Assembly (NCBI GenBank): GCA_017794925.1
Contig: CP051238.1
Span: 124,001-188,000 of the forward strand
DNA length: 64,000 nucleotides
Source of the DNA: Aestuariibacter sp.
GTDB taxonomy: Bacteria > Pseudomonadota > Gammaproteobacteria > Enterobacterales > Alteromonadaceae
Direction of reading: 5' to 3'
A program made the translations under genes and the position numbers. Of this stretch, positions 1-8,133 are shown piece by piece. The notes under the pieces were generated by a model. It was not told the origin of the DNA, made no database searches, and saw only the letters and a list, made by a program, of their open reading frames with translations. Position 1 is the first letter of the stretch; each line of letters begins with the position of its first letter.

Positions 1-588
1 CACCGCTTTGAGCACTTCGCCACCCAGACCCGGAATACGCATTTTTAAGCCCTGAAAATCGTCGAGGCTATTGATTTCTTTCTTAAACCAGCCCGCCATT
101 TGTACACCGGTGTTACCGCCGGCAAAGGGCACAACGCCGAATGGCTTGTACAAGTCCTGCCAGAGCTTCAAACCGCCGCCATAGTGCAGCCAACCGTTCA
201 TTTCCTGGGCATTCATACCAAATGGGATCGCTGAAAAAATCGGTGCCGCAGGCATTTTACCTTTCCAGTAGTACGCGCCAGCGTGGCCCATTTGTGCTGT
301 CCCCTGGGCAACAGCATCAAACACTTCAAAACCGGGCACCAGTTCACCGGCACCAAACACTTTTACGGTTAATCTGCCGCCCGACATCTCGTTGACGTAC
401 TCGGCGAAGGTTTCCGGCGCTTGTCCTAAGCCGGGAAAATTCTTCGGCCACGATGTCACTAATTTCCATTCATAGGTTTGTTGTGGTGCAGCCTGCGCTG
501 CGGTTGTATTTGATTGAGTATTGTCCTGGCAACCACTCAGGCCTAAAGCCATACCCAGTCCCATTACTGCCAATAGCATTTTTTTCAT
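1..588 (-). CDS. dctP: TRAP transporter substrate-binding lipoprotein DctP (partial, C-terminus off the left edge)
   Basis: Periplasmic solute receptor that delivers a carboxylate to the DctQM permease. The first 196 residues are present and the rest lies beyond the left edge. A signal peptide ends in the lipobox LSGC (Cys20), so the protein is probably lipid-anchored. After it the sequence reads YEWKLVTSWPKNFPGLG, then GAGELVPGFEVFDAV, MGHAGAYYWKGK, IPFGMN and GNTGVQMAGWF. These are hallmarks of the TakP-like (2-oxo-acid binding) branch of DctP proteins. It starts 10 bases after the dctM stop and is the last gene of a dctQ-dctM-dctP operon. The ligand cannot be fixed from sequence alone; 2-oxo acids or other monocarboxylates are the inference. 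Confidence 0.9.
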   Translation of the reverse strand, partial: MKKMLLAVMGLGMALGLSGCQDNTQSNTTAAQAAPQQTYEWKLVTSWPKNFPGLGQAPETFAEYVNEMSGGRLTVKVFGAGELVPGFEVFDAVAQGTAQMGHAGAYYWKGKMPAAPIFSAIPFGMNAQEMNGWLHYGGGLKLWQDLYKPFGVVPFAGGNTGVQMAGWFKKEINSLDDFQGLKMRIPGLGGEVLKAV

Positions 589-598
589 TATTGTATCC

Positions 599-1987
599 TT
601 AGCTGTAGAGCGTTTCAGGCAACCAGGTGGCCAGCTCAGGCCAAATGGCTAACCCTATTAATAGCACAATCTGAATAATGATGAAGGGCACAACACCGCG
701 ATATATATCAGACGTTAGTATCGACGGTGGCGCTACACCACGCAGATAAAACAATGCAAAGCCGAAGGGCGGGGTTAAAAACGAAGTTTGCAGATTGAGT
801 GCCAGCATAATGCCTAACCAGACAGGGTCGACGCCCATTGCCAGTAAAACAGGCGCGACGATGGGCACCACCACAAAGGTGATCTCGATAAAGTCCAGAA
901 TAAAGCCCAGCGCAAATACCACCAGCATTACCACCAGCATGGCGCCAAATACACCACCAGGTAATTCTGTTAAGAAGCCATGAATCAGTTCTTCACCGCC
1001 GAACCCACGGAACACCAGTGAGAAAACCGAGGCGCCGATTAGGATCATGAACACCATGGCGGTCATGCGCGTGGTGTCCATGGTCACCACTTTTAACTGC
1101 GCAAGAGACAATTGCTTTTTCAATGCCGCTAACAATAAAGCACCACTGGCACCAACACCAGCCGCTTCAGTTGGTGTTGCAAACCCCGCCAGTATTGAGC
1201 CCAATACAACAATAATAAGCAATAGCGGCGGTACCAGCGCAGCGAACAAACCCTGCTCAGGTTTTGGTGATTCGCGCGTTTCTGCGCCCGCACCATCCAC
1301 AACCGCACTGGCTTCAGATTTACCTGACGATACGCCCACCACCATCACGTAAATCAAATACAACACAACCAGCAACAGGCCAGGGATTATTGCACCAACA
1401 AACAAGTCGCCCACTGACACTGAATCCGGGGAAAAAATCCCCATGGAAAGCTGGGCTTTCTGATAAGCGCTGGAGAGCACATCACCCAATAATATTAGCG
1501 CGATGGAGGGAGGAATAATCTGGCCTAACGTACCTGTCGCACAAATCGCCCCCGTGGCAAACGCGGGTGAATATCCCCGCTTTAGCATTGAGGGTAAGGA
1601 CAGCAGCCCCATGGTAACCACCGTCGCCCCGACGATACCGGTACTTGCTGCCAGCAACATACCGACCAACACCACAGACACCGCCATGCCGCTGCGATAC
1701 CTGCCCAACAGCGCAGCCATAGCAACCAGTAAGGACTCGGCGACTTTGGACTTTTCCAACATGACGCCCATAAACACAAACAGCGGTACCGCGATCAGCG
1801 TCTCGTTAGACACAATGCCAAACAACCGGTTAGGCATGGCAGTGAGGTAGGAAGCGTCAAAACCGCCAACCAATGAACCAATAGCAGCAAAAATCAACGA
1901 TACGCCGGCCAACGTTAATGCAACCGGATAGCCAAATAACAACACACCGCACACACAGGCGAACAAAACTAATGCCATCCACTCCAT
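599..1987 (-). CDS. dctM: TRAP transporter large permease DctM
   Basis: Large integral membrane subunit of a sodium-driven TRAP transporter; it forms the translocation path for the ligand delivered by DctP. At 462 residues it is slightly longer than the usual 425-450. It is hydrophobic throughout. It carries the family segment GIVGATVVTMGLLSLPSML, followed by ATGTLGQIIPPSIALILLGD, and near the C-terminus LNLQTSFLTPPFGFALFYLRG. A charged loop rich in Glu, Ser and Ala (about residues 225-245) accounts for the extra length. The gene sits 2 bases after the dctQ stop and 10 before dctP, so the three are surely co-transcribed. Confidence 0.93.
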   Translation of the reverse strand: MEWMALVLFACVCGVLLFGYPVALTLAGVSLIFAAIGSLVGGFDASYLTAMPNRLFGIVSNETLIAVPLFVFMGVMLEKSKVAESLLVAMAALLGRYRSGMAVSVVLVGMLLAASTGIVGATVVTMGLLSLPSMLKRGYSPAFATGAICATGTLGQIIPPSIALILLGDVLSSAYQKAQLSMGIFSPDSVSVGDLFVGAIIPGLLLVVLYLIYVMVVGVSSGKSEASAVVDGAGAETRESPKPEQGLFAALVPPLLLIIVVLGSILAGFATPTEAAGVGASGALLLAALKKQLSLAQLKVVTMDTTRMTAMVFMILIGASVFSLVFRGFGGEELIHGFLTELPGGVFGAMLVVMLVVFALGFILDFIEITFVVVPIVAPVLLAMGVDPVWLGIMLALNLQTSFLTPPFGFALFYLRGVAPPSILTSDIYRGVVPFIIIQIVLLIGLAIWPELATWLPETLYS

Positions 1988-1989
1988 CG

Positions 1990-2520
1990 TTATTGCGCCT
2001 CCGTGTTATAACGCCAGTTCAGGAAACTGCGGCACAGTTCGCTTACACCTTGCAGCAACAAAATACCAATGCCCAATGGAATGAGTGACTTCAGAACAAA
2101 TACCAAGGGCAGACCGCCGGGTTCTTTAGATGACTCCATCAAGGCCCATGAGTCGGCGGCATAAGGCACTGCATAGTAGAGTAAAAAACCGCAAACAGGC
2201 ATCAGTAGCAATAGCGTGCCCCAAAAGTTCACCATGGCTTGTTTGCGCGGGGAGAACCGACGGTAGAACACATCTACACGAACATGACCATCGCACTGCA
2301 AGGTATAGCCTAATGCCAGCAGGAAAACGGCGGCATGTAGGTAGGTCACTGACTCCTGCAGCGCAATCCAGCCCATTTGAAAGCCATACCTGAGCACCAC
2401 AATAACCAGCATCACCACGACCATAACCAACGATAGCGCACTGCATGCCTGACATACGCGGCGACTGAGTGTATCCAGTGCCTGAATAACAGGCTTGAGC
2501 GTTGAAGAAGATAAAGCCAT
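1990..2520 (-). CDS. dctQ: TRAP transporter small permease DctQ
   Basis: Small four-helix membrane subunit (176 residues) that pairs with DctM. Four hydrophobic segments are visible, beginning at VCQACSALSLVMVVVMLVIVVLRY in outline, then a second around AVFLLALGYTL. The conserved DctQ stretch DGHVRVDVFYRRFSPR follows the second segment. It is the first gene of the dctQMP operon. The 210 bases between it and fklB hold its promoter, but no clear -35/-10 pair could be fixed there. Confidence 0.92.
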   Translation of the reverse strand: MALSSSTLKPVIQALDTLSRRVCQACSALSLVMVVVMLVIVVLRYGFQMGWIALQESVTYLHAAVFLLALGYTLQCDGHVRVDVFYRRFSPRKQAMVNFWGTLLLLMPVCGFLLYYAVPYAADSWALMESSKEPGGLPLVFVLKSLIPLGIGILLLQGVSELCRSFLNWRYNTEAQ

Positions 2521-2689
2521 ATCGAATAAAAACGCAGCAATTGAAAAAAACTTGTTAATTGACGGCTAGACTAAAGGTATTTGGCTGCTTTGCCAATGGG
2601 TTATAGCGGGACAGATGGATAATTTTAGGAAATAAGTGATGCCATTTATTGCGACATGGCAAACGGTGTAGCAGTGATAAAGACGATTT

Positions 2690-2720
2690 GTAAAGCCCGC
2701 CCGTAACAAGCAGGCTTTAA
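2690..2720 (-). terminator. possible weak terminator after fklB
   Basis: Read on the minus strand, TTAAAGCCTGC pairs with GCGGGCTTTA across a short loop, with one G-T wobble. Only a poor T-tract follows. It lies 11 bases past the fklB stop, the right place for a terminator. Confidence 0.4.
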
Positions 2721-2730
2721 CAACGTGGGC

Positions 2731-3351
2731 TTAGCCCAGGATGTCTAACAGTTCGACATCAAACACTAATGTGCTGTAAGGGGCAATCGCACCACCCGCA
2801 CCTTGCTCACCGTAAGCCAGGTTGTGAGGTACGTATAAACGCCACTTAGAACCAACAGGCATCATCTGAAGTGCTTCAGTCCAGCCTTTAATAACGCCGC
2901 CTACCGGGAATTCAGCCGGTTGACCGCGGTCGTATGAGCTATCAAACACTGAACCATTGATCAGTGTACCGTGGTAGTGAGTACGAACAGTACTGTCAGC
3001 AGTAGGCTTCGCACCTTCGCCAGCAGTCAGTACTTCGTACTGCAGGCCAGACTCAGTGGTTACCACGCCGTCACGCTTAGCGTTTTCAGCCAGGAAGTTT
3101 TCGCCTTCGGCAATCGCTTCTTTATGCTGTTCTGCTTTTGCAGCCTGCATGCGCTGATGAATTTCACCGAACGCGTCGCGCAGGGTGTCGTTGTCTACTT
3201 GCGGTGCTTGACCGGTAAACGCGTCTTTTAAACCAGCAACAACAGAATCCAGGTCCAGGCCTTCAAAAGGATTCGATTGCAGTTGCTGACCCATTTGAAA
3301 ACCAATGCCGTAGCTCGCTTGGGTTTCTACTGTCTTAAATTGATCTGACAC
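2731..3351 (-). CDS. fklB: FKBP-type peptidyl-prolyl cis-trans isomerase FklB
   Basis: Prolyl isomerase and folding helper. Residues 1-85 are the helical FKBP_N dimerisation domain (ETQASYGIGFQMGQQL). Residues about 95-206 are the FKBP catalytic domain, with TESGLQYEVL, VRTHYHGTLINGSVFDSSYD, FPVGGVIKGWTEALQMMPVG and LAYGEQGAGG. The start chosen is a GTG at 3351, five bases after an AGGAG ribosome binding site. It gives 206 residues, the same as E. coli FklB, and the N-terminus MSDQFKTVETQASYG aligns with it. An ATG 12 codons further upstream is possible but has no good Shine-Dalgarno. There is no signal peptide, so it should be cytoplasmic. Confidence 0.92.
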   Translation of the reverse strand: MSDQFKTVETQASYGIGFQMGQQLQSNPFEGLDLDSVVAGLKDAFTGQAPQVDNDTLRDAFGEIHQRMQAAKAEQHKEAIAEGENFLAENAKRDGVVTTESGLQYEVLTAGEGAKPTADSTVRTHYHGTLINGSVFDSSYDRGQPAEFPVGGVIKGWTEALQMMPVGSKWRLYVPHNLAYGEQGAGGAIAPYSTLVFDVELLDILG

Positions 3352-3595
3352 AGTCACTCCTGTAAGTAAATTACACAAAACGCGCAAAATTTAAACAATT
3401 CATGAATTATTCTGAAAAATTATAACACGTTCATTTTAATAGGGCCGATAGTGTAACACACCCTTAACTTACCTGCCCGTGCCTTTGGTTTAGTGCTTCA
3501 GAATGAGGGCTTGAACCGGCTTTTGCTGCAAAATGTCATTAGACAAGCGCCCCGGGAAACAGTAATGTGATCTGCATTGTTTTATGGAGGGCACC

Positions 3596-6217
3596 ATGCA
3601 ATCACATTACGATGCACAGTTAAAAGACACTGTTCGTTATTTAGGAAAGACTTTAGGTGAAACCATCAAGGCCCAATTGGGTAACGATTGGTTAGAGAAA
3701 ATTGAAAAGATTCGCCTTGACGGCCGCGCGTCGTATCAAGGCGATACAGATTGCAGCGGCAGTCTGAAAGAAACTTTCAAAACCATGTCAGACAGCGAAT
3801 TACTGGTCGTTGCCAGAGCATTCGCGCAATTCCTGAATCTGGGTAATATTGCAGAGCAGGAATACAACGCTGGCCTGGATGTGGAAGCATCGATTGACTC
3901 ACTGTTTGAGCACCTGGACAAAGCCGAGCTGTCAGCGTTAGAGGTAGAAGAGGCGGTAGCAAAACTGGATATTGATCTGGTACTTACCGCTCACCCTACC
4001 GAGGTATTCCGACGCACTCTTATCCACAAACATAAGGAGCTGGCGGTTTGCTTAAAGAGCATTCACCACGAGCAACTCAGTGACACCGAGCGCAAGCGTC
4101 TGGAAACGCGTATTGCCGATTTGATCAGTCAGGCCTGGCACACCGAAGAAATTCGCTCTGTACGTCCCACGCCGGTCGACGAAGCCCGTTGGGGGTTCTC
4201 GGTTATCGAAAACTCACTGTGGGAAGCCGTACCCGAGTTTCTGCGTGACCTGGACGAACGTCTCCAACAAGACTACAACGTGGCATTACCTATTGATGCG
4301 GCGCCTATTCACTTTAGTTCGTGGATGGGTGGAGACCGTGACGGTAACCCGTTTGTTACCGCTAAGGTTACCGAAGAAGTCCTGTTACTGGCTCGCCGTC
4401 GCGCCGCCAAGCTGCTCACCATCGACCTTGACCGCTTGCAGGTCGAGCTGTCGATGAACTTGTGTAACGACGAGTTAAAAGCCCGTGCGGGTGAGCAATT
4501 AGAGCCTTATCGCGCCATTTTGCGTCCATTGGTGAAGCGCTGCGCCGACACCCGCGATGGTATTGCAGATTTCTTCAATGGCCGTCCCTACGACGCGAGT
4601 ACCTGGATTCAGGACAACGACGAGTTGCTCGAGCCATTAATGCTGTGTTATCAGTCGCTGTGTGACAGCGGGCTGGAAACCACAGCAAACGGTATGTTGC
4701 TGGACACCATTCGCCGCGTTAAATGTTTTGGTATTCACCTGTTGCGTTTGGATGTACGTCAGGATTCTCAACGTCACGCAGACGTATTAGCAGAACTTAC
4801 CCGTTATCTGGGTCTGGGCGATTACGGTCAGTGGAGCGAAGCCGACAAGCAAGCGTTCCTGTTACGAGAATTAAGTTCTAAGCGCCCACTATTCCCACGA
4901 GCGTGGCAACCGTCTGAAGACGTTCAGGAAGTGCTGGATACCTGTAAGGTCATCGCAAATCACAGTCGTCATGGCTTTGGTATATACATTATCTCAATGG
5001 CAAGCGAAGCGTCTGACGTCATGGCTGTTCAGCTGTTGTTGCAGGAGATGGGCGTCGACTGGCCAATGCCGGTTGCACCTCTGTTTGAAACACTGGACGA
5101 CCTGAACAACTCACCCACCGTTATGCGTAAATTGCTTAGTGTGGACTGGTATCGCGGTTATATTCAGGGCAAACAGTTTGTCATGATTGGCTACTCAGAC
5201 TCGGCCAAAGACGCCGGTGCCATTGCCGCAGGTTGGGCGCAGTACGAGTCTCAGGAAGCGTTGGTTGCGCTGGCTGAAGAATTCGACGTTACTCTGACTC
5301 TGTTCCACGGTCGTGGTGGTACGATTGGTCGTGGTGGCTTACCCGCTCACGCTGCTATCCACTCTCAGCCTCCGGGATCATTAGACGGCGGTTTCCGTGT
5401 TACTGAGCAAGGTGAGACCATCCGTTATAAATTTGGTATGCCATTACTTGCCAAGCGCAGCCTGGGTATTTACACCAGTGCAATTATTGAAGCCATGTTG
5501 TTCCCGCCACCGGCGCCGAAAGATGAATGGCGTGAACTGATGAAAGCAATGGCTGCTCAGGGCCGTGATTTCTATCGCGGTGTGGTGCGTCAGGATCCGG
5601 AGTTTGTGCCGTATTTCCGCGTAGCAACACCGGAACAGGAACTGGGTAAACTGCCATTAGGTAGCCGTCCAGCCAAACGTAAGCCTACGGGTGGCATTGA
5701 GAGCCTGCGTGCTATCCCATGGATTTTCGCCTGGGCCCAAACACGCCTGGTACTACCTGCCTGGTTAGGCAGCATGCGTGCTATTGATGCTGTTCGCAAA
5801 GACGGCAACGAAGAAGCACTGAAAGAAATGCTGGAAAACTGGCCGTTCTTCAAGTCGCGCTTGTCTATGCTGGACATGGTATTTCAGAAAGCAGACCCGC
5901 GGATCAGTGAAGAATACGATGATCGCCTTGTGCCAGAAGAGCTTAAACACTTTGGTGCAGCCTTGCGCGCCGAGCTGAAGGAAGCGATTGCACTGCTGTT
6001 AGAGATTAACGGTCAGGAGACTATCATGGAATCAGATCCTCAGGGTCGTGAATCTATGAATATCCGCGCCGCTTATCTTGAGCCACTGCATTACCTGCAG
6101 ATTGAGCTGTTGTCGCGCATTCGTCAGTTAGACGAAGATGAGCATGACGCGAATCTGGACAAAGCCATGATGGTTGCTATCAGCGGTATTGCTATTGGTA
6201 TGCGAAACACAGGTTAA
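3596..6217 (+). CDS. ppc: phosphoenolpyruvate carboxylase
   Basis: Converts phosphoenolpyruvate and bicarbonate to oxaloacetate, refilling the TCA cycle. At 873 residues it is close to the 883 of E. coli. It shows the active-site block LVLTAHPTEVFRRTL (His133), SWMGGDRDGNPFV, GYSDSAKDAGAIAAGWAQY, the second active-site block FHGRGGTIGRGG (His571), GGFRVTEQGETIRYKFG, and the invariant C-terminal MRNTG. The start at 3596 is preferred over an ATG 12 bases upstream because GGAGG sits five bases in front of it. The gene stands alone and ends at a strong bidirectional terminator shared with mdh, whose product acts on the same metabolite. Confidence 0.98.
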   Translation: MQSHYDAQLKDTVRYLGKTLGETIKAQLGNDWLEKIEKIRLDGRASYQGDTDCSGSLKETFKTMSDSELLVVARAFAQFLNLGNIAEQEYNAGLDVEASIDSLFEHLDKAELSALEVEEAVAKLDIDLVLTAHPTEVFRRTLIHKHKELAVCLKSIHHEQLSDTERKRLETRIADLISQAWHTEEIRSVRPTPVDEARWGFSVIENSLWEAVPEFLRDLDERLQQDYNVALPIDAAPIHFSSWMGGDRDGNPFVTAKVTEEVLLLARRRAAKLLTIDLDRLQVELSMNLCNDELKARAGEQLEPYRAILRPLVKRCADTRDGIADFFNGRPYDASTWIQDNDELLEPLMLCYQSLCDSGLETTANGMLLDTIRRVKCFGIHLLRLDVRQDSQRHADVLAELTRYLGLGDYGQWSEADKQAFLLRELSSKRPLFPRAWQPSEDVQEVLDTCKVIANHSRHGFGIYIISMASEASDVMAVQLLLQEMGVDWPMPVAPLFETLDDLNNSPTVMRKLLSVDWYRGYIQGKQFVMIGYSDSAKDAGAIAAGWAQYESQEALVALAEEFDVTLTLFHGRGGTIGRGGLPAHAAIHSQPPGSLDGGFRVTEQGETIRYKFGMPLLAKRSLGIYTSAIIEAMLFPPPAPKDEWRELMKAMAAQGRDFYRGVVRQDPEFVPYFRVATPEQELGKLPLGSRPAKRKPTGGIESLRAIPWIFAWAQTRLVLPAWLGSMRAIDAVRKDGNEEALKEMLENWPFFKSRLSMLDMVFQKADPRISEEYDDRLVPEELKHFGAALRAELKEAIALLLEINGQETIMESDPQGRESMNIRAAYLEPLHYLQIELLSRIRQLDEDEHDANLDKAMMVAISGIAIGMRNTG

Positions 6218-6255
6218 CCTGTGTTTCACGGGCCAGTTACCTGGCCATAAGATAC

Positions 6256-6282
6256 AAAAAAGCCGGCATTGCCGGCTTTTTT
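6256..6282. terminator. bidirectional intrinsic terminator between ppc and mdh
   Basis: Perfect stem GCCGGC-att-GCCGGC flanked by six A on the left and six T on the right. It therefore works for ppc on the plus strand and mdh on the minus strand. Confidence 0.95.
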
Positions 6283-6307
6283 AATGGATAAGATTTCGAG
6301 TCGGTAT

Positions 6308-7246
6308 TTAACCGTTTACGAACTCAACACCAATTTTGATATCGCCACGCAGACCTTCCAGCATGTCGTCTTTGGCTTTCTGTTCGAAAGCGCTCAGCTC
6401 GCCGTAAGGCAGGATTTCTTCAACACCGTTCGCACCTAAACGAACAGGGTGAGAGAAGAATGCTGCGTCGTCGCTGTCGTCAGTTTGTACATACGTGTAC
6501 TCAACCACGTTGTCACCTTGCATAGCAGCAACTAAAGACAGACAGAAGCGCGCTGCAGCCTGACCCATAGACAATGTAGCAGAACCGCCACCCGCCTTGG
6601 CTTCAACTACTTCAGTACCCGCGTTCTGAATACGCGTAGTCAGTGAAGCAACTTCTTCATCAGAGAACTCTACGCCTTCAACCTGAGACAGCAGAGGCAG
6701 GATAGTCGTACCAGAGTGACCACCAATTACAGGTACGTGCGTATTTGCTGGATCAAGACCTTTCAGCTCAGCAACAAATGTTTCAGCACGGATCACGTCA
6801 AGTGTAGTCACACCGAACAGCTTGTTCTTGTTGTACACGCCCTTCGCTTTCAGCGTCTCAGCAGCAATCGCTACTGTGGTGTTAACAGGGTTGGTGATGA
6901 TACAAGTACATGCTTCCGGACAGTTGTCAGCAATAGCTTCAACCAAACCTTTAACGATGCCTGCGTTGATATTAAACAGGTCTGAACGATCCATACCAGG
7001 CTTACGAGGTACGCCCGCAGGAATCAACACGACGTCACAACCAGTCAGCGCTTCTGCCAGGTCGTCTTTACCGTGACCGGTTACTTTAACTGCAGTAGGG
7101 ATGTGGCTTAAATCAACAGCAACACCAGGAACAACTGGCGCAACGTCATACAAAGACAGTTCAGAACCTGCTGGCAATTGTGTTTTTAACAATAATGACA
7201 GCGCCTGACCAATACCACCGGCAGCACCTAACACGGCTACTTTCAT
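6308..7246 (-). CDS. mdh: malate dehydrogenase (NAD-dependent)
   Basis: TCA-cycle enzyme interconverting malate and oxaloacetate. With the chosen start it has 312 residues, the E. coli length. The N-terminal Rossmann motif is [14 protein letters not shown]. The coenzyme and substrate loops [17 protein letters not shown] and [16 protein letters not shown] are intact, as is the catalytic histidine segment [15 protein letters not shown]. The start at 7246 has AGGAG at normal spacing; a longer reading frame adds nine non-conserved residues. It is divergent from argR, an arrangement known in several gammaproteobacteria. Confidence 0.97.
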   Translation of the reverse strand: MKVAVLGAAGGIGQALSLLLKTQLPAGSELSLYDVAPVVPGVAVDLSHIPTAVKVTGHGKDDLAEALTGCDVVLIPAGVPRKPGMDRSDLFNINAGIVKGLVEAIADNCPEACTCIITNPVNTTVAIAAETLKAKGVYNKNKLFGVTTLDVIRAETFVAELKGLDPANTHVPVIGGHSGTTILPLLSQVEGVEFSDEEVASLTTRIQNAGTEVVEAKAGGGSATLSMGQAAARFCLSLVAAMQGDNVVEYTYVQTDDSDDAAFFSHPVRLGANGVEEILPYGELSAFEQKAKDDMLEGLRGDIKIGVEFVNG

Positions 7247-7567
7247 ACCATTTCTCCTCATGGAAAGAATCACGTTTAATAACGGCTCGACACACTAATT
7301 CATGTCGACAAAAAACTCAATCACCTATTGGTCTTATGGAAGAGGATAGGGTGAATCTCAGAGTTATATTCAAAATAACTGCATAAATATGCATTTTATT
7401 TGTAATTTCATGCGCGATATGGCACGATACAGGGTTATCACTATACCGGGCGACGGCGCAAATGAATCGCAATGCAATTTCGCCTGCAAGAGTATACACC
7501 AAGCTAACTGGCAAGCCGAAAAATAATTCCCACGCCAGTGAGCCTAATGAAGAAACGACAGGTGAAT
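7247..7567. promoter_or_regulatory. mdh/argR divergent control region
   Basis: Gene-free stretch of 321 bases carrying the promoters of both mdh and argR. A tandem pair of ARG-box-like palindromes lies near its middle (annotated separately). Short reading frames here show no family features and are not called as genes. Confidence 0.7.
7359..7393. promoter_or_regulatory. probable tandem ARG boxes (ArgR operator)
   Basis: The core TGCATAAATATGCA at 7380-7393 is a perfect palindrome of the form TGMATWWWWATKCA, the ARG-box core known in enterobacteria. A second, weaker core at 7359-7372 has a perfect right half-site ATTCA. The two cores are offset by 21 bases, the canonical spacing of paired ARG boxes. 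Their place in front of argR suggests autoregulation. Confidence 0.6.
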
Positions 7568-8032
7568 ATGGCTAATCAAAAACAAGAAGAACTTATAAGA
7601 GCATTCAAAGAAATTTTAAAAGCCGAAAGTTACGGCTCCCAGGGCGAGATTGTCGACGGATTAAAGCATCAGGGCTTTAGCAACATCAGCCAAAGCAAAA
7701 TATCCCGTATGCTTAGCAAGTTTGGCGCGGTAAGAACCCGCAACGCTCGCGGTGATATGGTGTATTGTTTGCCGCCAGAATTGGGGATGCCTACGGCCAA
7801 GAGCCCTCTCAAACAGCTCGTGTTAGACATCGTACATAATAATGTCATGGTCATTATTCGCACCAGCCCGGGCGCAGCACAACTCATTGCACGTTTGTTA
7901 GACTCGTTGAGTAAAAAAGATGGCGTACTGGGCACCATAGCGGGTGACGACACTATCTTTATCGCACCTGCGGATGTCACCAAAATTGAAGACTTACGCC
8001 AGCGCGTAGAAGACTTATTCGAGAACGTTTGA
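7568..8032 (+). CDS. argR: arginine repressor ArgR
   Basis: Hexameric arginine-dependent repressor of arginine biosynthesis. Residues 1-70 form the winged-helix DNA-binding domain ([35 protein letters not shown] in outline). The C-terminal half is the oligomerisation and arginine-binding domain, with [15 protein letters not shown] and the acidic [10 protein letters not shown] block that contacts arginine. The start at 7568 gives 154 residues against 156 in E. coli and has an AGG upstream; an ATG ten codons earlier is less likely. The gene ends at a strong terminator. Confidence 0.96.
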   Translation: MANQKQEELIRAFKEILKAESYGSQGEIVDGLKHQGFSNISQSKISRMLSKFGAVRTRNARGDMVYCLPPELGMPTAKSPLKQLVLDIVHNNVMVIIRTSPGAAQLIARLLDSLSKKDGVLGTIAGDDTIFIAPADVTKIEDLRQRVEDLFENV

Positions 8033-8088
8033 TTCTGACGCGACAGATGACAGACCGCTTGTCAGTCTCTTCGTCGTAAGTAAAAAAC

Positions 8089-8120
8089 AAAAAACCCCGC
8101 ATAAGCGGGGTTTTTATTTT
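8089..8120. terminator. bidirectional terminator between argR and the TonB receptor
   Basis: Stem CCCCGC-ataa-GCGGGG with six A before and a T-rich tail (TTTTTATTTT) after. It can stop argR on the plus strand and the TonB-dependent receptor on the minus strand. Confidence 0.94.
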
Positions 8121-8133
8121 AAGTGCTAATCAC

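Noticed and set aside
1047..1518. Overlapping plus-strand frames inside dctM
   Set aside because: Shadow frames of a clear DctM gene; compositions are Thr/Ala/Pro-rich as expected from antisense reading.
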